Assembly (NCBI GenBank): GCA_947630665.1
Contig: CANRID010000002.1
Span: 1-64,000, forward strand
Source: an uncultured Bacteroidales bacterium
GTDB lineage: Bacteria > Bacteroidota > Bacteroidia > Bacteroidales > UBA932
Direction: 5' to 3'
Length of the DNA: 64,000 nucleotides
Shown here: one piece after another, positions 39,378 to 48,956 of the stretch
How the letters are laid out: each line of letters begins with the position of its first letter
How positions within the stretch are numbered: the stretch's first letter is position 1
The notes under the pieces: generated by a model
Databases searched by the model: none
Told to the model about the DNA's origin: nothing
The model's input: the letters and a program-made list of their open reading frames with translations, nothing else
Made by a program: the position numbers and the translations under genes

Positions 39378-39541
39378 AAAGGATGATTTATATAATTATA
39401 TGATAAACAGTACTATAAGATATGCTTGCTGTTTGTTTGAATAACACAAGACATCTTTTTGAATAACAGTCATGAAAATTTTTATAGTCTGAAGATTAGC
39501 AATTCAGAAATTTTGCTTATTTTTGAGACATCATATCTTTC
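39378..39541. promoter_or_regulatory. Putative invertible promoter segment (164 bp) upstream of susC
   Basis: Segment bounded by perfect 20-bp inverted repeats; contains plus-strand promoter-like motifs (TTTG-N18-TCTTTTTG at 39432-39461; TATTTTTG at 39518-39525) pointing away from susC; no CAAA (minus-strand TTTG) in the interior. Confidence 0.7.
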
Positions 39542-39561
39542 TCTTGCGAAGAAACGGATAT
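39542..39561 (-). repeat. Right inverted repeat (20 bp) of putative invertible promoter element
   Basis: Plus strand TCTTGCGAAGAAACGGATAT; perfect reverse complement of 39358-39377. Confidence 0.9.
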
Positions 39562-39750
39562 TTTTATTTGCCAGAGACTATTGATTATGTATAATTCCAA
39601 TGATTTTGATCTTTGATCCTTGGGGTATGATATGGCAATGTCGGTCTGCAACGATGTATTTTACACTTGAACAGTCTCTATTATATACTCTTCTGCAAGA
39701 TTCTTGCTTCGAGTAGAAAGAATGTCCTGCCCGCGACGCTGCGGAGCGGG

Positions 39751-40764
39751 TTAGTTTTTGAGCAGCAAAACGATGAACGTTACATACAGAATCAGGAAAA
39801 TGATGCCTTCCGGCCGGTCGATCCGTTTCTTTTGGAAGGTAAAGGCCGTTACGAAGATCAGCAGAGAGGAAAGCAACAGCGTACCCAGATCCAGAACTCC
39901 TATGTTTTCCATGCCTAAGGGACGTATGACGGCGCTGCCGCCCAGGATCAGAAAAATGTTGGCGATATTGGATCCGAGGATATTGCCAAGCGCCAGGTCC
40001 GTTTTCTTTTTATAGGCAGCCACAAGGCTGGAAGCCAGTTCCGGGAGGGAGGTGCCTCCGGCCATCAGCGTGATGGCGATTACGGCCTCCGAGATTCCTA
40101 TTTTCCGGGCGATAGAACTGGCGGAGCCGATGAAAAGATCTCCCCCGTAGATCAGGCCTGCCAGTCCTCCGATAATCATCAAGGCAGATACCCCTGTTTT
40201 TCTATGTTTTTCTCCGGATTTGTCCGGGATCTCCGCGAGGCTTTCGGCAGGGGCGGGCCTGTCATAATTATCGCCGGCGGTTTCGGCAGGAGAAACTGCC
40301 TTGGCCGAATATAGGGTATAGACCATGAAGACCGTAAAAAACAGGAGCAGGAGAATCCCGTCCGTGCGGGAAATAAGGCTTTCCGAAGTACCGTCGATAT
40401 ATTTGTCCAGACCTATTACGCACAGTACGGCAGCGGCAAGAAATCCGAAAGGGATGTCTTTTCTGATATTATTGCCTGTCAGTCCTATCGGGAAAATGGT
40501 GGCCGTAAGGCCCAGGATGACCAGCGTATTGAATATATTGGAACCTATTGCGTTTCCTACGGCCATGTCCGTATTGCCTTTGACGGCCGATATGAAACTG
40601 ACCGCCATTTCCGGAGCGGAGGTCCCGATGGCTACGATGGTGATTCCCACGATGAAATCGGAAAGCCCGAATTTTCTGGCGATCGAACTCGAACCGTCCA
40701 CTAAGTAATTGGCGCCTGCTAATATAAGGGCGAGTCCCGCTATCAGAATGAATATATCATACAT
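39751..40764 (-). CDS. Calcium/sodium antiporter (CaCA family, YrbG-like)
   Basis: 337 aa; two repeats with VAIGTSAPEMAVSFISAVKGNTDMAVGNAIGSNIFN and MAGGTSLPELASSLVAAYKKKTDLALGNILGSNIAN. Confidence 0.95.
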   Translation of the reverse strand: MYDIFILIAGLALILAGANYLVDGSSSIARKFGLSDFIVGITIVAIGTSAPEMAVSFISAVKGNTDMAVGNAIGSNIFNTLVILGLTATIFPIGLTGNNIRKDIPFGFLAAAVLCVIGLDKYIDGTSESLISRTDGILLLLFFTVFMVYTLYSAKAVSPAETAGDNYDRPAPAESLAEIPDKSGEKHRKTGVSALMIIGGLAGLIYGGDLFIGSASSIARKIGISEAVIAITLMAGGTSLPELASSLVAAYKKKTDLALGNILGSNIANIFLILGGSAVIRPLGMENIGVLDLGTLLLSSLLIFVTAFTFQKKRIDRPEGIIFLILYVTFIVLLLKN

Positions 40765-40948
40765 GTCGTTTCAATTTTCCCGCTATTCAAACATGGAAAC
40801 TTTCCGGAATGTTTATAAGCGGGGACAAAGTTAAACATTCTGTTCGTATATTTGCGCTTCGGATTCGCCTTGGTGCTGGATATGCTGGAAGATGCGGCCG
40901 GGGAAATCTTGAATACTCTATGCGGTTAATATATAATATAAATAAAAT

Positions 40949-41950
40949 ATGTTGGGTGAAACTGTTTCGGTGCTTGTGGCCCTTTCCTGGACCCTTTGCG
41001 CTTTGTTTTTCGAATATGCGGGGAAACGGATCGGTTCTACCAATCTCAATCTGATCCGGTTGCTTTTCGCTTTTGTCATGTTAGGCGTTACGCTTTTTAT
41101 TATGGGCGGAAGTTTCTTTCCCCGGTTCGCGGATATACGTACCTGGGGATGGATGGGACTGTCGGGAATGGTAGGATTCGTATTGGGTGATTATTTCCTG
41201 TTTTATTCCTATACGCTTATTACCGCGCGGTTCTCGCAACTTATCATGACGCTGGCCCCTCCATTCGCCGCCCTGTCGGGATGGGTATTATTGGAAGAAA
41301 GGCTTTCGTTTCCGGCCATCTTAGGAATGGCCGTTACTTTGGCAGGCATCGCCATTTCCATTTATTCCAAAGGTCCCGCCGAATCTGCAGAGACTCCTGA
41401 GAGCGGAACCGGAAGCGGAACGGGGCATCTCCGGCTGGCTCTTCCTTTGAAAGGCGTCATCTTTGCCGTGATAGGGGCTTTCGGCCAGGGAGTGGGGATC
41501 GTACTGAGCAAGGAGGGAATGATGACCTATCAGGAAGCGCTGAATATTTCTGCGGGCGTAGCGGGAGATGCTGCTTCAACGGCGGCCGGGAATCCGTTAT
41601 ACGTCCCTTTTGCAGCCACCCAAATGAGGATCATTACGGGAATTTTTATTTATATCGGGCTGATAGCCTTTACGGCGGGGCTGAAACAGTTCTTCCGTGC
41701 ATGGAAAAACATAAAAGGGATGCGGGCGGCTCTTTACGGTTCCGTTTTCGGACCTTTTCTGGGCGTTTCCCTCTCCCTTATGGCGGTTCGTTATACCAAT
41801 TCGGCCATAGCTTCCACAATCATGGCTACGGTACCTATTCTGATTCTGATTCCCGACAAATTCATTTTCAAAAGGCAGGTAACGCCCCGTCAGGTGTTGG
41901 GAGCCGTAATCAGCGTGGCAGGAGTAGCCATGTTTTTTATAAAGTTCTGA
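40949..41950 (+). CDS. DMT/EamA family transporter
   Basis: 333 aa, ~10 hydrophobic segments, EamA-like repeat with GDYFLFYSYTLITARFSQLIMTLAPPFAALSGWVLLEERLS. Confidence 0.88.
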   Translation: MLGETVSVLVALSWTLCALFFEYAGKRIGSTNLNLIRLLFAFVMLGVTLFIMGGSFFPRFADIRTWGWMGLSGMVGFVLGDYFLFYSYTLITARFSQLIMTLAPPFAALSGWVLLEERLSFPAILGMAVTLAGIAISIYSKGPAESAETPESGTGSGTGHLRLALPLKGVIFAVIGAFGQGVGIVLSKEGMMTYQEALNISAGVAGDAASTAAGNPLYVPFAATQMRIITGIFIYIGLIAFTAGLKQFFRAWKNIKGMRAALYGSVFGPFLGVSLSLMAVRYTNSAIASTIMATVPILILIPDKFIFKRQVTPRQVLGAVISVAGVAMFFIKF

Positions 41951-41954
41951 AAGA

Positions 41955-44900
41955 TCAGCTGTTATACTCGTTCCAGCTTTTGATCTGTATTTCTTCCTGC
42001 GGTATGGCGCAGAACGCATTGATAAAAGCGGAGGCAAGCCGGGCGTTGGTAATAAGAGGAATATTGAAATCCACCGCAGCCCTGCGGACTTTATAGCCGT
42101 TGTCTAACTCTTCCTGCGTGAGATTCTTGGGGATATTTACCACCAAGTCGATCTCTTTTTTATGGAGCAGGCTCATGGCCTGAGGTTCCATGGAGGCTTC
42201 GCTCGGCCAATAAACGCGGGTCGCCGGAACATTGTTATCTACTAAATATTTATAGGAGCCTCCGGTGGCATACAGATTATATCCCTTGGATACTAACAAT
42301 TTGGCTGCACCGAGCAATTCCGCTTTCTGTTTGGCGTCGCCGGTGGAGAGCAGGATATTCTTTCGAGGCACTGTATAGCCCACCGACAACATGGCTTTCA
42401 ATATGGCTTCGTTGCTGTCGTCTCCGATACATCCTACCTCTCCGGTGGAAGCCATGTCAACACCTAACACCGGATCGGCTTTCTGAAGCCTTGAAAACGA
42501 GAATTGCGAGGCTTTGATCCCTACATAATCCAGGTCGAAAGCGCTTTTGCTCGGGGCGGTAACCGGTTCGCCTGTCATTATCTTGGTGGCTAATTCGATA
42601 AAATTGATTTTAAGCACTTTAGATACGAATGGGAAGCTCCGGGAGGCCCTGAGGTTGCATTCGATCACTTTAATGTCGTTTTCTTTAGCTAAGAACTGTA
42701 TATTGAACGGTCCGGAAATTTCGAGGGCTCCCGCTATGCTGCGTGCTATTTTTTTGATCCTGCGGGCGGTCTCCACGTAAAGCTTCTGCGGAGGGAACTG
42801 AATGGTGGCATCGCCCGAGTGTACGCCGGCAAATTCGATATGTTCCGAGATGGCATACGCAATCACTTCTCCTTTATGGGCGACCGCATCGAATTCGATT
42901 TCCTTGGCGTTCTGGATAAATTCGCTTACTACCACGGGATGTTTTTTAGAGACATTGGCCGCCAAGTTCAGAAATTGCTCCAATTCCACTTTATTGGAAC
43001 ATACGTTCATAGCGGCTCCCGACAGCACATAGGAAGGCCTTACCAATACCGGAAAGCCCACATGATCTACAAAGTCGTAAACATCAGCCAGCGTAGTAAG
43101 CTCTTTCCAGCGGGGCTGGTCGATTTCCAGCCGGTCCAGCATGGAGGAAAATTTGTGCCTGTCTTCCGCATTGTCTATGGATCTGGCACTGGTACCCAGC
43201 AGGTTTACACCTGCGGAATCCAACCTCATCGCCAGATTGTTCGGAATCTGCCCTCCCACTGAAACGATCACTCCGTGCGGATTTTCCAGTTCGCAGATGT
43301 CCATGACCCGCTCGTAAGTCAGTTCATCGAAATAAAGCCGGTCGCACATATCGTAATCGGTAGATACCGTTTCGGGATTATAATTAATCATCACGCCCCG
43401 CCAGCCGCACTTGCGGATAGTGGAGAGGGCATTCACGCTGCACCAGTCGAATTCCACCGAACTTCCGATCCTGTATGCCCCGGACCCCAGCACGATGATG
43501 GATTTCCGGTCGCCTATGTAATCCACATCATTGCTGATCCCGTTGTAAGTCAGATACAGATAGTTGGTCTGAGCCGGAAATTCGGCGGCCAAAGTATCTA
43601 TCTGTTTTACCACAGGCACGATTCCGAGCGATTTCCGGTAACGGCGTACCTCGTCCATGGCCTTGTCCGTATCCAATTTATCTTTATAGAGGAGCCTGCC
43701 GATCTGGAAATCCGAAAATCCCTGTTCTTTCGCTTTTTTGAGCAGAGAGACATCCAGCCCGGAAAGGTCATCGATTTTCTCCAATTCTTTTCCGGTACGG
43801 ATAATATTGTAGAGCTTTTCCAAGAACCATTTGTCTATTTTAGTCAGTTCATGTATCTGGCCGACCGTATATCCTTTATTGAACGCTTTGGATATAACGA
43901 AGATACGGTTATCCGTAGGTTCCCTCAACGCTTTGTCGATATCCTCCACTTTTATCTCCTTGTTGGCTACGAACCCGTGTGCGCCCTGTCCGATCATCCG
44001 CAGGCCTTTCTGGATCGCTTCCTCGAAAGTCCTCCCGATGGCCATCACTTCGCCTACGCTTTTCATGCTGCTCCCGATCTCGCGGCTCACTCCGTGGAAT
44101 TTGGAAAGGTCCCACCTCGGGATTTTGCAGACGATATAATCTAAAGCCGGCTCGAAAAAGGCCGGAGTGGTTTTGGTAACGGAATTTTTAAGGTCGAACA
44201 GGCCGTATCCCAATCCTAATTTGGCCGCCACGAATGCCAGCGGATATCCCGTAGCCTTGGAAGCCAGCGCTGAAGAACGGCTCAGCCTTGCATTCACCTC
44301 TATGACTCTGTAATCTTCCGATTCGGGATCGAAGGCGTACTGCACGTTGCATTCTCCGATGATGCCGATATGCTTTACAATCCGTATGGATAATTCCCGC
44401 AGCAGATGGTATTCCCGGTTGGTCAGCGTTTGGGAAGGCGCCACCACTATGCTTTCGCCCGTATGGATGCCCAACGGGTCGAAGTTTTCCATATTGCACA
44501 CCGTGATGCAGTTGTCGTATTGGTCTCTGACCACTTCATATTCGATTTCTTTCCATCCCTTAAGGGATTTTTCCACCAATACCTGCGGAGAAAAGGTGAA
44601 CGCTTTTTCAGCCAGCCTGATCAGTTCCTCTTCGTTATTGCAGAATCCGCTTCCCAGACCGCCCAATGCGTATGCGGCCCTCAGAATTACCGGATATCCC
44701 AATTGCCGGGCCGCCTGCATTGCATCTTCGATATTTTCCACCGCATGGCTCTTGATGGTCTTTACTCCGATTTGGTCCAATCTTTTGACGAACAGTTCCC
44801 GGTCTTCCGTATCCATGATCGCCTGTACGGGCGTTCCAAGCACTTTCAGATTATATTTTTCCAGAACGCCGTTCCGGTATAATTCCACTCCGCAATTGAG

Positions 44901-45176
44901 CGCAGTCTGTCCTCCGAAGGCCAGCAAGATTCCCTGCGGCTGTTCTTTTTTTATGACCTGCTCTACGAAATAGGGGGTAACCGGGAGGAAATAGATTTTG
45001 TCGGCGACCCCTTCCGAAGTTTGGACGGTTGCAATATTGGGATTGATCAGAACGGTTTCGATGCCCTCTTCCTTCATGGCTTTCAATGCCTGGGAGCCGG
45101 AATAATCGAATTCTCCGGCTTCGCCTATTTTAAGGGCGCCGGAACCCAACAGTAAAACTTTCTTAATTTTCTCCAT
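41955..45176 (-). CDS. carB: Carbamoyl-phosphate synthase large subunit
   Basis: 1073 aa; KKVLLLGSGALKIGEAGEFDYSGSQALKAMKEEGIETVLINPNIATVQTSEG. Confidence 0.97.
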   Translation of the reverse strand: MEKIKKVLLLGSGALKIGEAGEFDYSGSQALKAMKEEGIETVLINPNIATVQTSEGVADKIYFLPVTPYFVEQVIKKEQPQGILLAFGGQTALNCGVELYRNGVLEKYNLKVLGTPVQAIMDTEDRELFVKRLDQIGVKTIKSHAVENIEDAMQAARQLGYPVILRAAYALGGLGSGFCNNEEELIRLAEKAFTFSPQVLVEKSLKGWKEIEYEVVRDQYDNCITVCNMENFDPLGIHTGESIVVAPSQTLTNREYHLLRELSIRIVKHIGIIGECNVQYAFDPESEDYRVIEVNARLSRSSALASKATGYPLAFVAAKLGLGYGLFDLKNSVTKTTPAFFEPALDYIVCKIPRWDLSKFHGVSREIGSSMKSVGEVMAIGRTFEEAIQKGLRMIGQGAHGFVANKEIKVEDIDKALREPTDNRIFVISKAFNKGYTVGQIHELTKIDKWFLEKLYNIIRTGKELEKIDDLSGLDVSLLKKAKEQGFSDFQIGRLLYKDKLDTDKAMDEVRRYRKSLGIVPVVKQIDTLAAEFPAQTNYLYLTYNGISNDVDYIGDRKSIIVLGSGAYRIGSSVEFDWCSVNALSTIRKCGWRGVMINYNPETVSTDYDMCDRLYFDELTYERVMDICELENPHGVIVSVGGQIPNNLAMRLDSAGVNLLGTSARSIDNAEDRHKFSSMLDRLEIDQPRWKELTTLADVYDFVDHVGFPVLVRPSYVLSGAAMNVCSNKVELEQFLNLAANVSKKHPVVVSEFIQNAKEIEFDAVAHKGEVIAYAISEHIEFAGVHSGDATIQFPPQKLYVETARRIKKIARSIAGALEISGPFNIQFLAKENDIKVIECNLRASRSFPFVSKVLKINFIELATKIMTGEPVTAPSKSAFDLDYVGIKASQFSFSRLQKADPVLGVDMASTGEVGCIGDDSNEAILKAMLSVGYTVPRKNILLSTGDAKQKAELLGAAKLLVSKGYNLYATGGSYKYLVDNNVPATRVYWPSEASMEPQAMSLLHKKEIDLVVNIPKNLTQEELDNGYKVRRAAVDFNIPLITNARLASAFINAFCAIPQEEIQIKSWNEYNS

Positions 45177-45182
45177 TTTATA

Positions 45183-46256
45183 TTACAACAGTTTAATAAA
45201 TTCGTCAAATAAAAATTCGGTATCGGTGGGACCGCTGGAAGCCTCCGGATGGAATTGGGCGGAAAAGAACGGCTTCGTTTTATGCCGTATCCCTTCGTTG
45301 GTGCCATCGTTCATGTTGATGAAAAGCGGTTCCCAATCTGCCCCCAGCGTATTATTGTCCACTGCAAACCCGTGATTCTGGGAGGTGATGAAACACTTGT
45401 CGCTCCCCACCATTCTTACCGGTTGATTATGGCTCCGGTGTCCGTATTTGAGTTTGAAGGTTTTTGCGCCTCCGGCTCTGGATAACAGCTGGTTTCCCAT
45501 GCAGATTCCGAATATGGGCTTGTCATTGTTCATGGCCTTGCGGATATTCTCCACCGCTTCCCCGCATAATTCCGGATTTCCCGGCCCGTTGGAAATGAAC
45601 AGCCCGTCGTACTCTAAATTATTGAAATCGTAATTCCACGGTACCCGGATCAGTTCCACGCCTCTTTTTATCAGACATCTCAATATGTTGTGCTTTACTC
45701 CGCAATCTACTAAAACCACTTTCTTTTCCCCGCTGCCGTATTTTATAACCTCCTTGCAACTTACCACATCCACCTGGTTCTCCAAATTCGGGTCCGGTAC
45801 GGAAAAGTCCCCGTTGCAGCCCTCCGGAACGATTTTGCCTAACATGGCACCCTTTTCCCTGAGAATCTTGGTCAGTTCGCGGGTATCGATTCCGAAAATG
45901 CCGGGTATTTTCTGTTCCTTAAGCCATGTATCCAAGCTCCGCACCGCATTCCAGTGGCTGTAATTAAATGAATAATCGGAAATAATCAACGCTCTGACGT
46001 GAATTTTTTCCGATTCGAAGTAAGAAGAAATGCCATTGGAGAAATGCTCTGTCGGGACCCCGTAATTGCCTACCAAAGGGTAGGTTACGCAAAGGATCTG
46101 ACCGGAGTACGAAGGGTCGGTCAGGCTCTCGGGATATCCCACCATTGCCGTACTGAAAACCACCTCTCCGTGTGCGGGCTGCTCATAACCAAACAAAAAG
46201 CCCTGAAATTCAAGGCCGTTCTCTAAAAATAAAGTCGCTTTTTTATTGGGTTGCAT
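45183..46256 (-). CDS. carA: Carbamoyl-phosphate synthase small subunit
   Basis: Starts MQPNKKATLFLENGLEFQG; PIFGICMGNQLLSRAGGAKTFKLKYGHRSHNQPV glutaminase motif. Confidence 0.97.
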   Translation of the reverse strand: MQPNKKATLFLENGLEFQGFLFGYEQPAHGEVVFSTAMVGYPESLTDPSYSGQILCVTYPLVGNYGVPTEHFSNGISSYFESEKIHVRALIISDYSFNYSHWNAVRSLDTWLKEQKIPGIFGIDTRELTKILREKGAMLGKIVPEGCNGDFSVPDPNLENQVDVVSCKEVIKYGSGEKKVVLVDCGVKHNILRCLIKRGVELIRVPWNYDFNNLEYDGLFISNGPGNPELCGEAVENIRKAMNNDKPIFGICMGNQLLSRAGGAKTFKLKYGHRSHNQPVRMVGSDKCFITSQNHGFAVDNNTLGADWEPLFINMNDGTNEGIRHKTKPFFSAQFHPEASSGPTDTEFLFDEFIKLL

Positions 46257-46357
46257 TGGATTGTAAGTATGGTTAATAAAATTGAGCAAAAGTAGTGAAA
46301 AATATCCGTTTGGAAAAATTTAAACGCAAGGTGCGATGCAATTTTGATCACATCCCG

Positions 46358-48880
46358 TTATTTTAAGTACCTTCCTGTCTTGCTGCGTTCACATTTGCAG
46401 ATTTCCGCCGGTGTCCCCGCCGCAACTATTTCACCGCCCCGGACTCCGCCATCCGGCCCCATATCGATTACGAAATCAGCGTTCCTTATCACATCCGTAT
46501 CATGTTCTATCACGATAACGGTCGCTCCGTTTTCAATCAGGCGTTCAAATACATGGAGCAGTGTTTTCACATCTGTCGGATGGAGGCCTATGGTAGGTTC
46601 ATCGAATACGAATACCGTGTCAGCCTGTCCTTTTCCCATCTCGCTGGCGAGTTTCAGTCGTTGGGCCTCGCCGCCGGAGAGACTTGGCGTTTCTTCACCC
46701 AGTGTCAGATAGCCGAGGCCAAGCTCTTTCAGAACGCTGAGCCTTCTTGCTACAAGCGGAAGATCGGAGCATGCGACAAGCGCCTGGTCAATGCTCATAT
46801 CCATGAGTTCCGGAAGCGTGCTTGCCTTGCCTCCGTGTTTCGGTATCCGCCGTATGAGGCTGGCTTCTTTTGCATAACGGGAGCCGCCGCAGTCCGGGCA
46901 TGGAATCTCCACGTCCGGCAAAAACTGAATATCCAGATCGATGGAGCCTGTTCCGTCGCAGGTAGGGCACCGCAGTTTTCCGGTATTGTAGGAAAAATCG
47001 CCCGCCTTATATCTCCGGTCTTTTGCGTCCGCCGTTTTTGCATACACCTTCCGCAGTTCATCGTGGACATCGGCATAGGTGGCGACAGTAGAACGCACAT
47101 TGATCCCGATGGGCGTGGCATCGATCAGCTTGACCTGCGCGATTCCGTCAGCAGAGACGGATTTCACATGCTTTGGAAGTTGTTTTCCCCGTATAGATGC
47201 TTCCAAGGCCGGAATCAGGCTCTCCAGAACCATCGTCGTCTTGCCCGAACCGGATACGCCGGTTACCGCGATCAGCCGCCCTTTAGGGAAGTCCACCTCT
47301 AACGGTTTTACCGTATGGATTTCCGATGTAGACAGATGAATGGTTCCGAGGGAAAACATCTGATCCGGTGAGATATGTCTTCCGAGGCGGAGCTCCGTTT
47401 TTCCTGTAAGGAAACCGCCGATCCGCGAATCCGGGTTGTTCTCCACTTCTGCAAGCGTACCCTGCGCAATGACCGTTCCTCCGCCCGCACCGGCTTCCGG
47501 TCCGAGTTCGATGAGCCAGTCCGCCTCGGAAAGCACATGGGTGTCGTGATCCACAAGAACGACCGAATTGCCGTCAGCTACTAAATCGCGCATCACGCCG
47601 GTCAGTCCCTCCAGATTCGATGGGTGCAGACCGATGGACGGCTCGTCCAGAACATACAGGACCCCGGTGGTACGGTTGCGTACTGCACGGGCCAACTGCA
47701 TCCGCTGCCGTTCCCCCGTGGAAAGGGTAGAGGCGGCGCGGTCTAAAGTAAGATAGGAGAGTCCCAGATCGGTCAGGCGTTTTGAAGCGCTCTGGAACGA
47801 TTCGCAGATGCTTTCCGCCATGGGACGCATTTCTTCCGGCAGGGAAGCCGGAACGCCGGCAACCCACTGTATCAGGTCGGAAAGCGTCATGGTGCAGGCT
47901 TCCGCCAATGAAATGCCCCGGAGCTTAGGTGCCCGCGCAGCATCGCTGAGTCTCGTGCCGCCGCAGTCGGGGCATACATCCTGCCGCAAAAACTTCTCCA
48001 CACGCTTCATGCCCTTTTCGTCCTTCACTTTGGACAAGGCATTTTCCACCGTATAGGTAGCGTTGAAATAGGTAAAATCCATGTCTCCGGCAGCGCCGCT
48101 GGTCTTGTTCTGATAGATGATGTTTTTCTTGACGGCGGGACCATGGAAAACGATATCCCGTTCCTTCTCGGTCAGTTCCCGAAACGGCACATCGGTACGG
48201 ACACCCATTTCGCGGGCGATATCCTTCATCAAAGACCACATCAGCGTCTGCCAAGGCGCTACCGCACCTTCGTCAATCGACAGGGATTCGTCCGGCACCA
48301 GCGTCGATTCATCTACGGTACGGACAACGCCCGTGCCGTCGCATTTTTTACAGGCGCCCTGACTGTTGAAAGCCAGTTCCTCCGCACCGGGCGCGAAGAA
48401 GTGTTCTCCGCAGACGGGGCATACTATCGGAAGCCCCGCCGCCACATTCAGAGAGGGCTCAACATAGTGTCCATTCGGACAACGGTGATTGGCAAGCCTC
48501 GAATACATCAGGCGCAGACTGTTCAGCAATTCCGTTCCCGTTCCGAATGTACTGCGGATTCCGGGAACGCCGGGCCGTTGGCGCAGCGCGAGAGCAGCCG
48601 GAACGTACAGCACTTCATCCACCTGCGCCTTTTCCGCCTGCGTCATTCTCCTCCGTGTATAGGTGGACAGGGATTCCAAATAACGGCGGGAACCCTCTGC
48701 ATACAGAATACCTAAAGCCAGCGAGGATTTGCCGGAACCGGAAACGCCCGCGATCCCCACTATCTTGCCTAAAGGTATATCGACATCGATGTTTTTTAAG
48801 TTATGCACACGTCCGCCGCGTATTCTGATCCTGTCCGGCGCGTTGTGATTTTCCGTGTTCATGGTAGACTGCTCCTGCAT
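46358..48880 (-). CDS. UvrA-like ABC ATPase (class II, lacking UvrB-binding region)
   Basis: 840 aa; GVSGSGKSSLALGILYAEGSRRYLESLS; STGERQRMQLARAVRN; SGGEAQRLKLASEMGKG; Zn-finger CPTCDGTGSIDLDIQFLPDVEIPCPDCGGSRY; short segment between GTGTELLNSLRLMYSRLANHRCPNGHYVEPS and CPVCGEHFFAPGAEELAFNSQGACKKCDGTG. Confidence 0.9.
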   Translation of the reverse strand: MQEQSTMNTENHNAPDRIRIRGGRVHNLKNIDVDIPLGKIVGIAGVSGSGKSSLALGILYAEGSRRYLESLSTYTRRRMTQAEKAQVDEVLYVPAALALRQRPGVPGIRSTFGTGTELLNSLRLMYSRLANHRCPNGHYVEPSLNVAAGLPIVCPVCGEHFFAPGAEELAFNSQGACKKCDGTGVVRTVDESTLVPDESLSIDEGAVAPWQTLMWSLMKDIAREMGVRTDVPFRELTEKERDIVFHGPAVKKNIIYQNKTSGAAGDMDFTYFNATYTVENALSKVKDEKGMKRVEKFLRQDVCPDCGGTRLSDAARAPKLRGISLAEACTMTLSDLIQWVAGVPASLPEEMRPMAESICESFQSASKRLTDLGLSYLTLDRAASTLSTGERQRMQLARAVRNRTTGVLYVLDEPSIGLHPSNLEGLTGVMRDLVADGNSVVLVDHDTHVLSEADWLIELGPEAGAGGGTVIAQGTLAEVENNPDSRIGGFLTGKTELRLGRHISPDQMFSLGTIHLSTSEIHTVKPLEVDFPKGRLIAVTGVSGSGKTTMVLESLIPALEASIRGKQLPKHVKSVSADGIAQVKLIDATPIGINVRSTVATYADVHDELRKVYAKTADAKDRRYKAGDFSYNTGKLRCPTCDGTGSIDLDIQFLPDVEIPCPDCGGSRYAKEASLIRRIPKHGGKASTLPELMDMSIDQALVACSDLPLVARRLSVLKELGLGYLTLGEETPSLSGGEAQRLKLASEMGKGQADTVFVFDEPTIGLHPTDVKTLLHVFERLIENGATVIVIEHDTDVIRNADFVIDMGPDGGVRGGEIVAAGTPAEICKCERSKTGRYLK

Positions 48881-48956
48881 GATTTTTCATTGTCGGCATC
48901 ATACTTGAAGCCCCGGTTTTTATCGATTTTATTATTGAAAACGATCTTCCCGACGC

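Noticed and set aside
43275-44144. 289-aa plus-strand ORF antisense to carB
   Set aside because: Shadow ORF caused by codon bias of the well-supported carB; no family signature.
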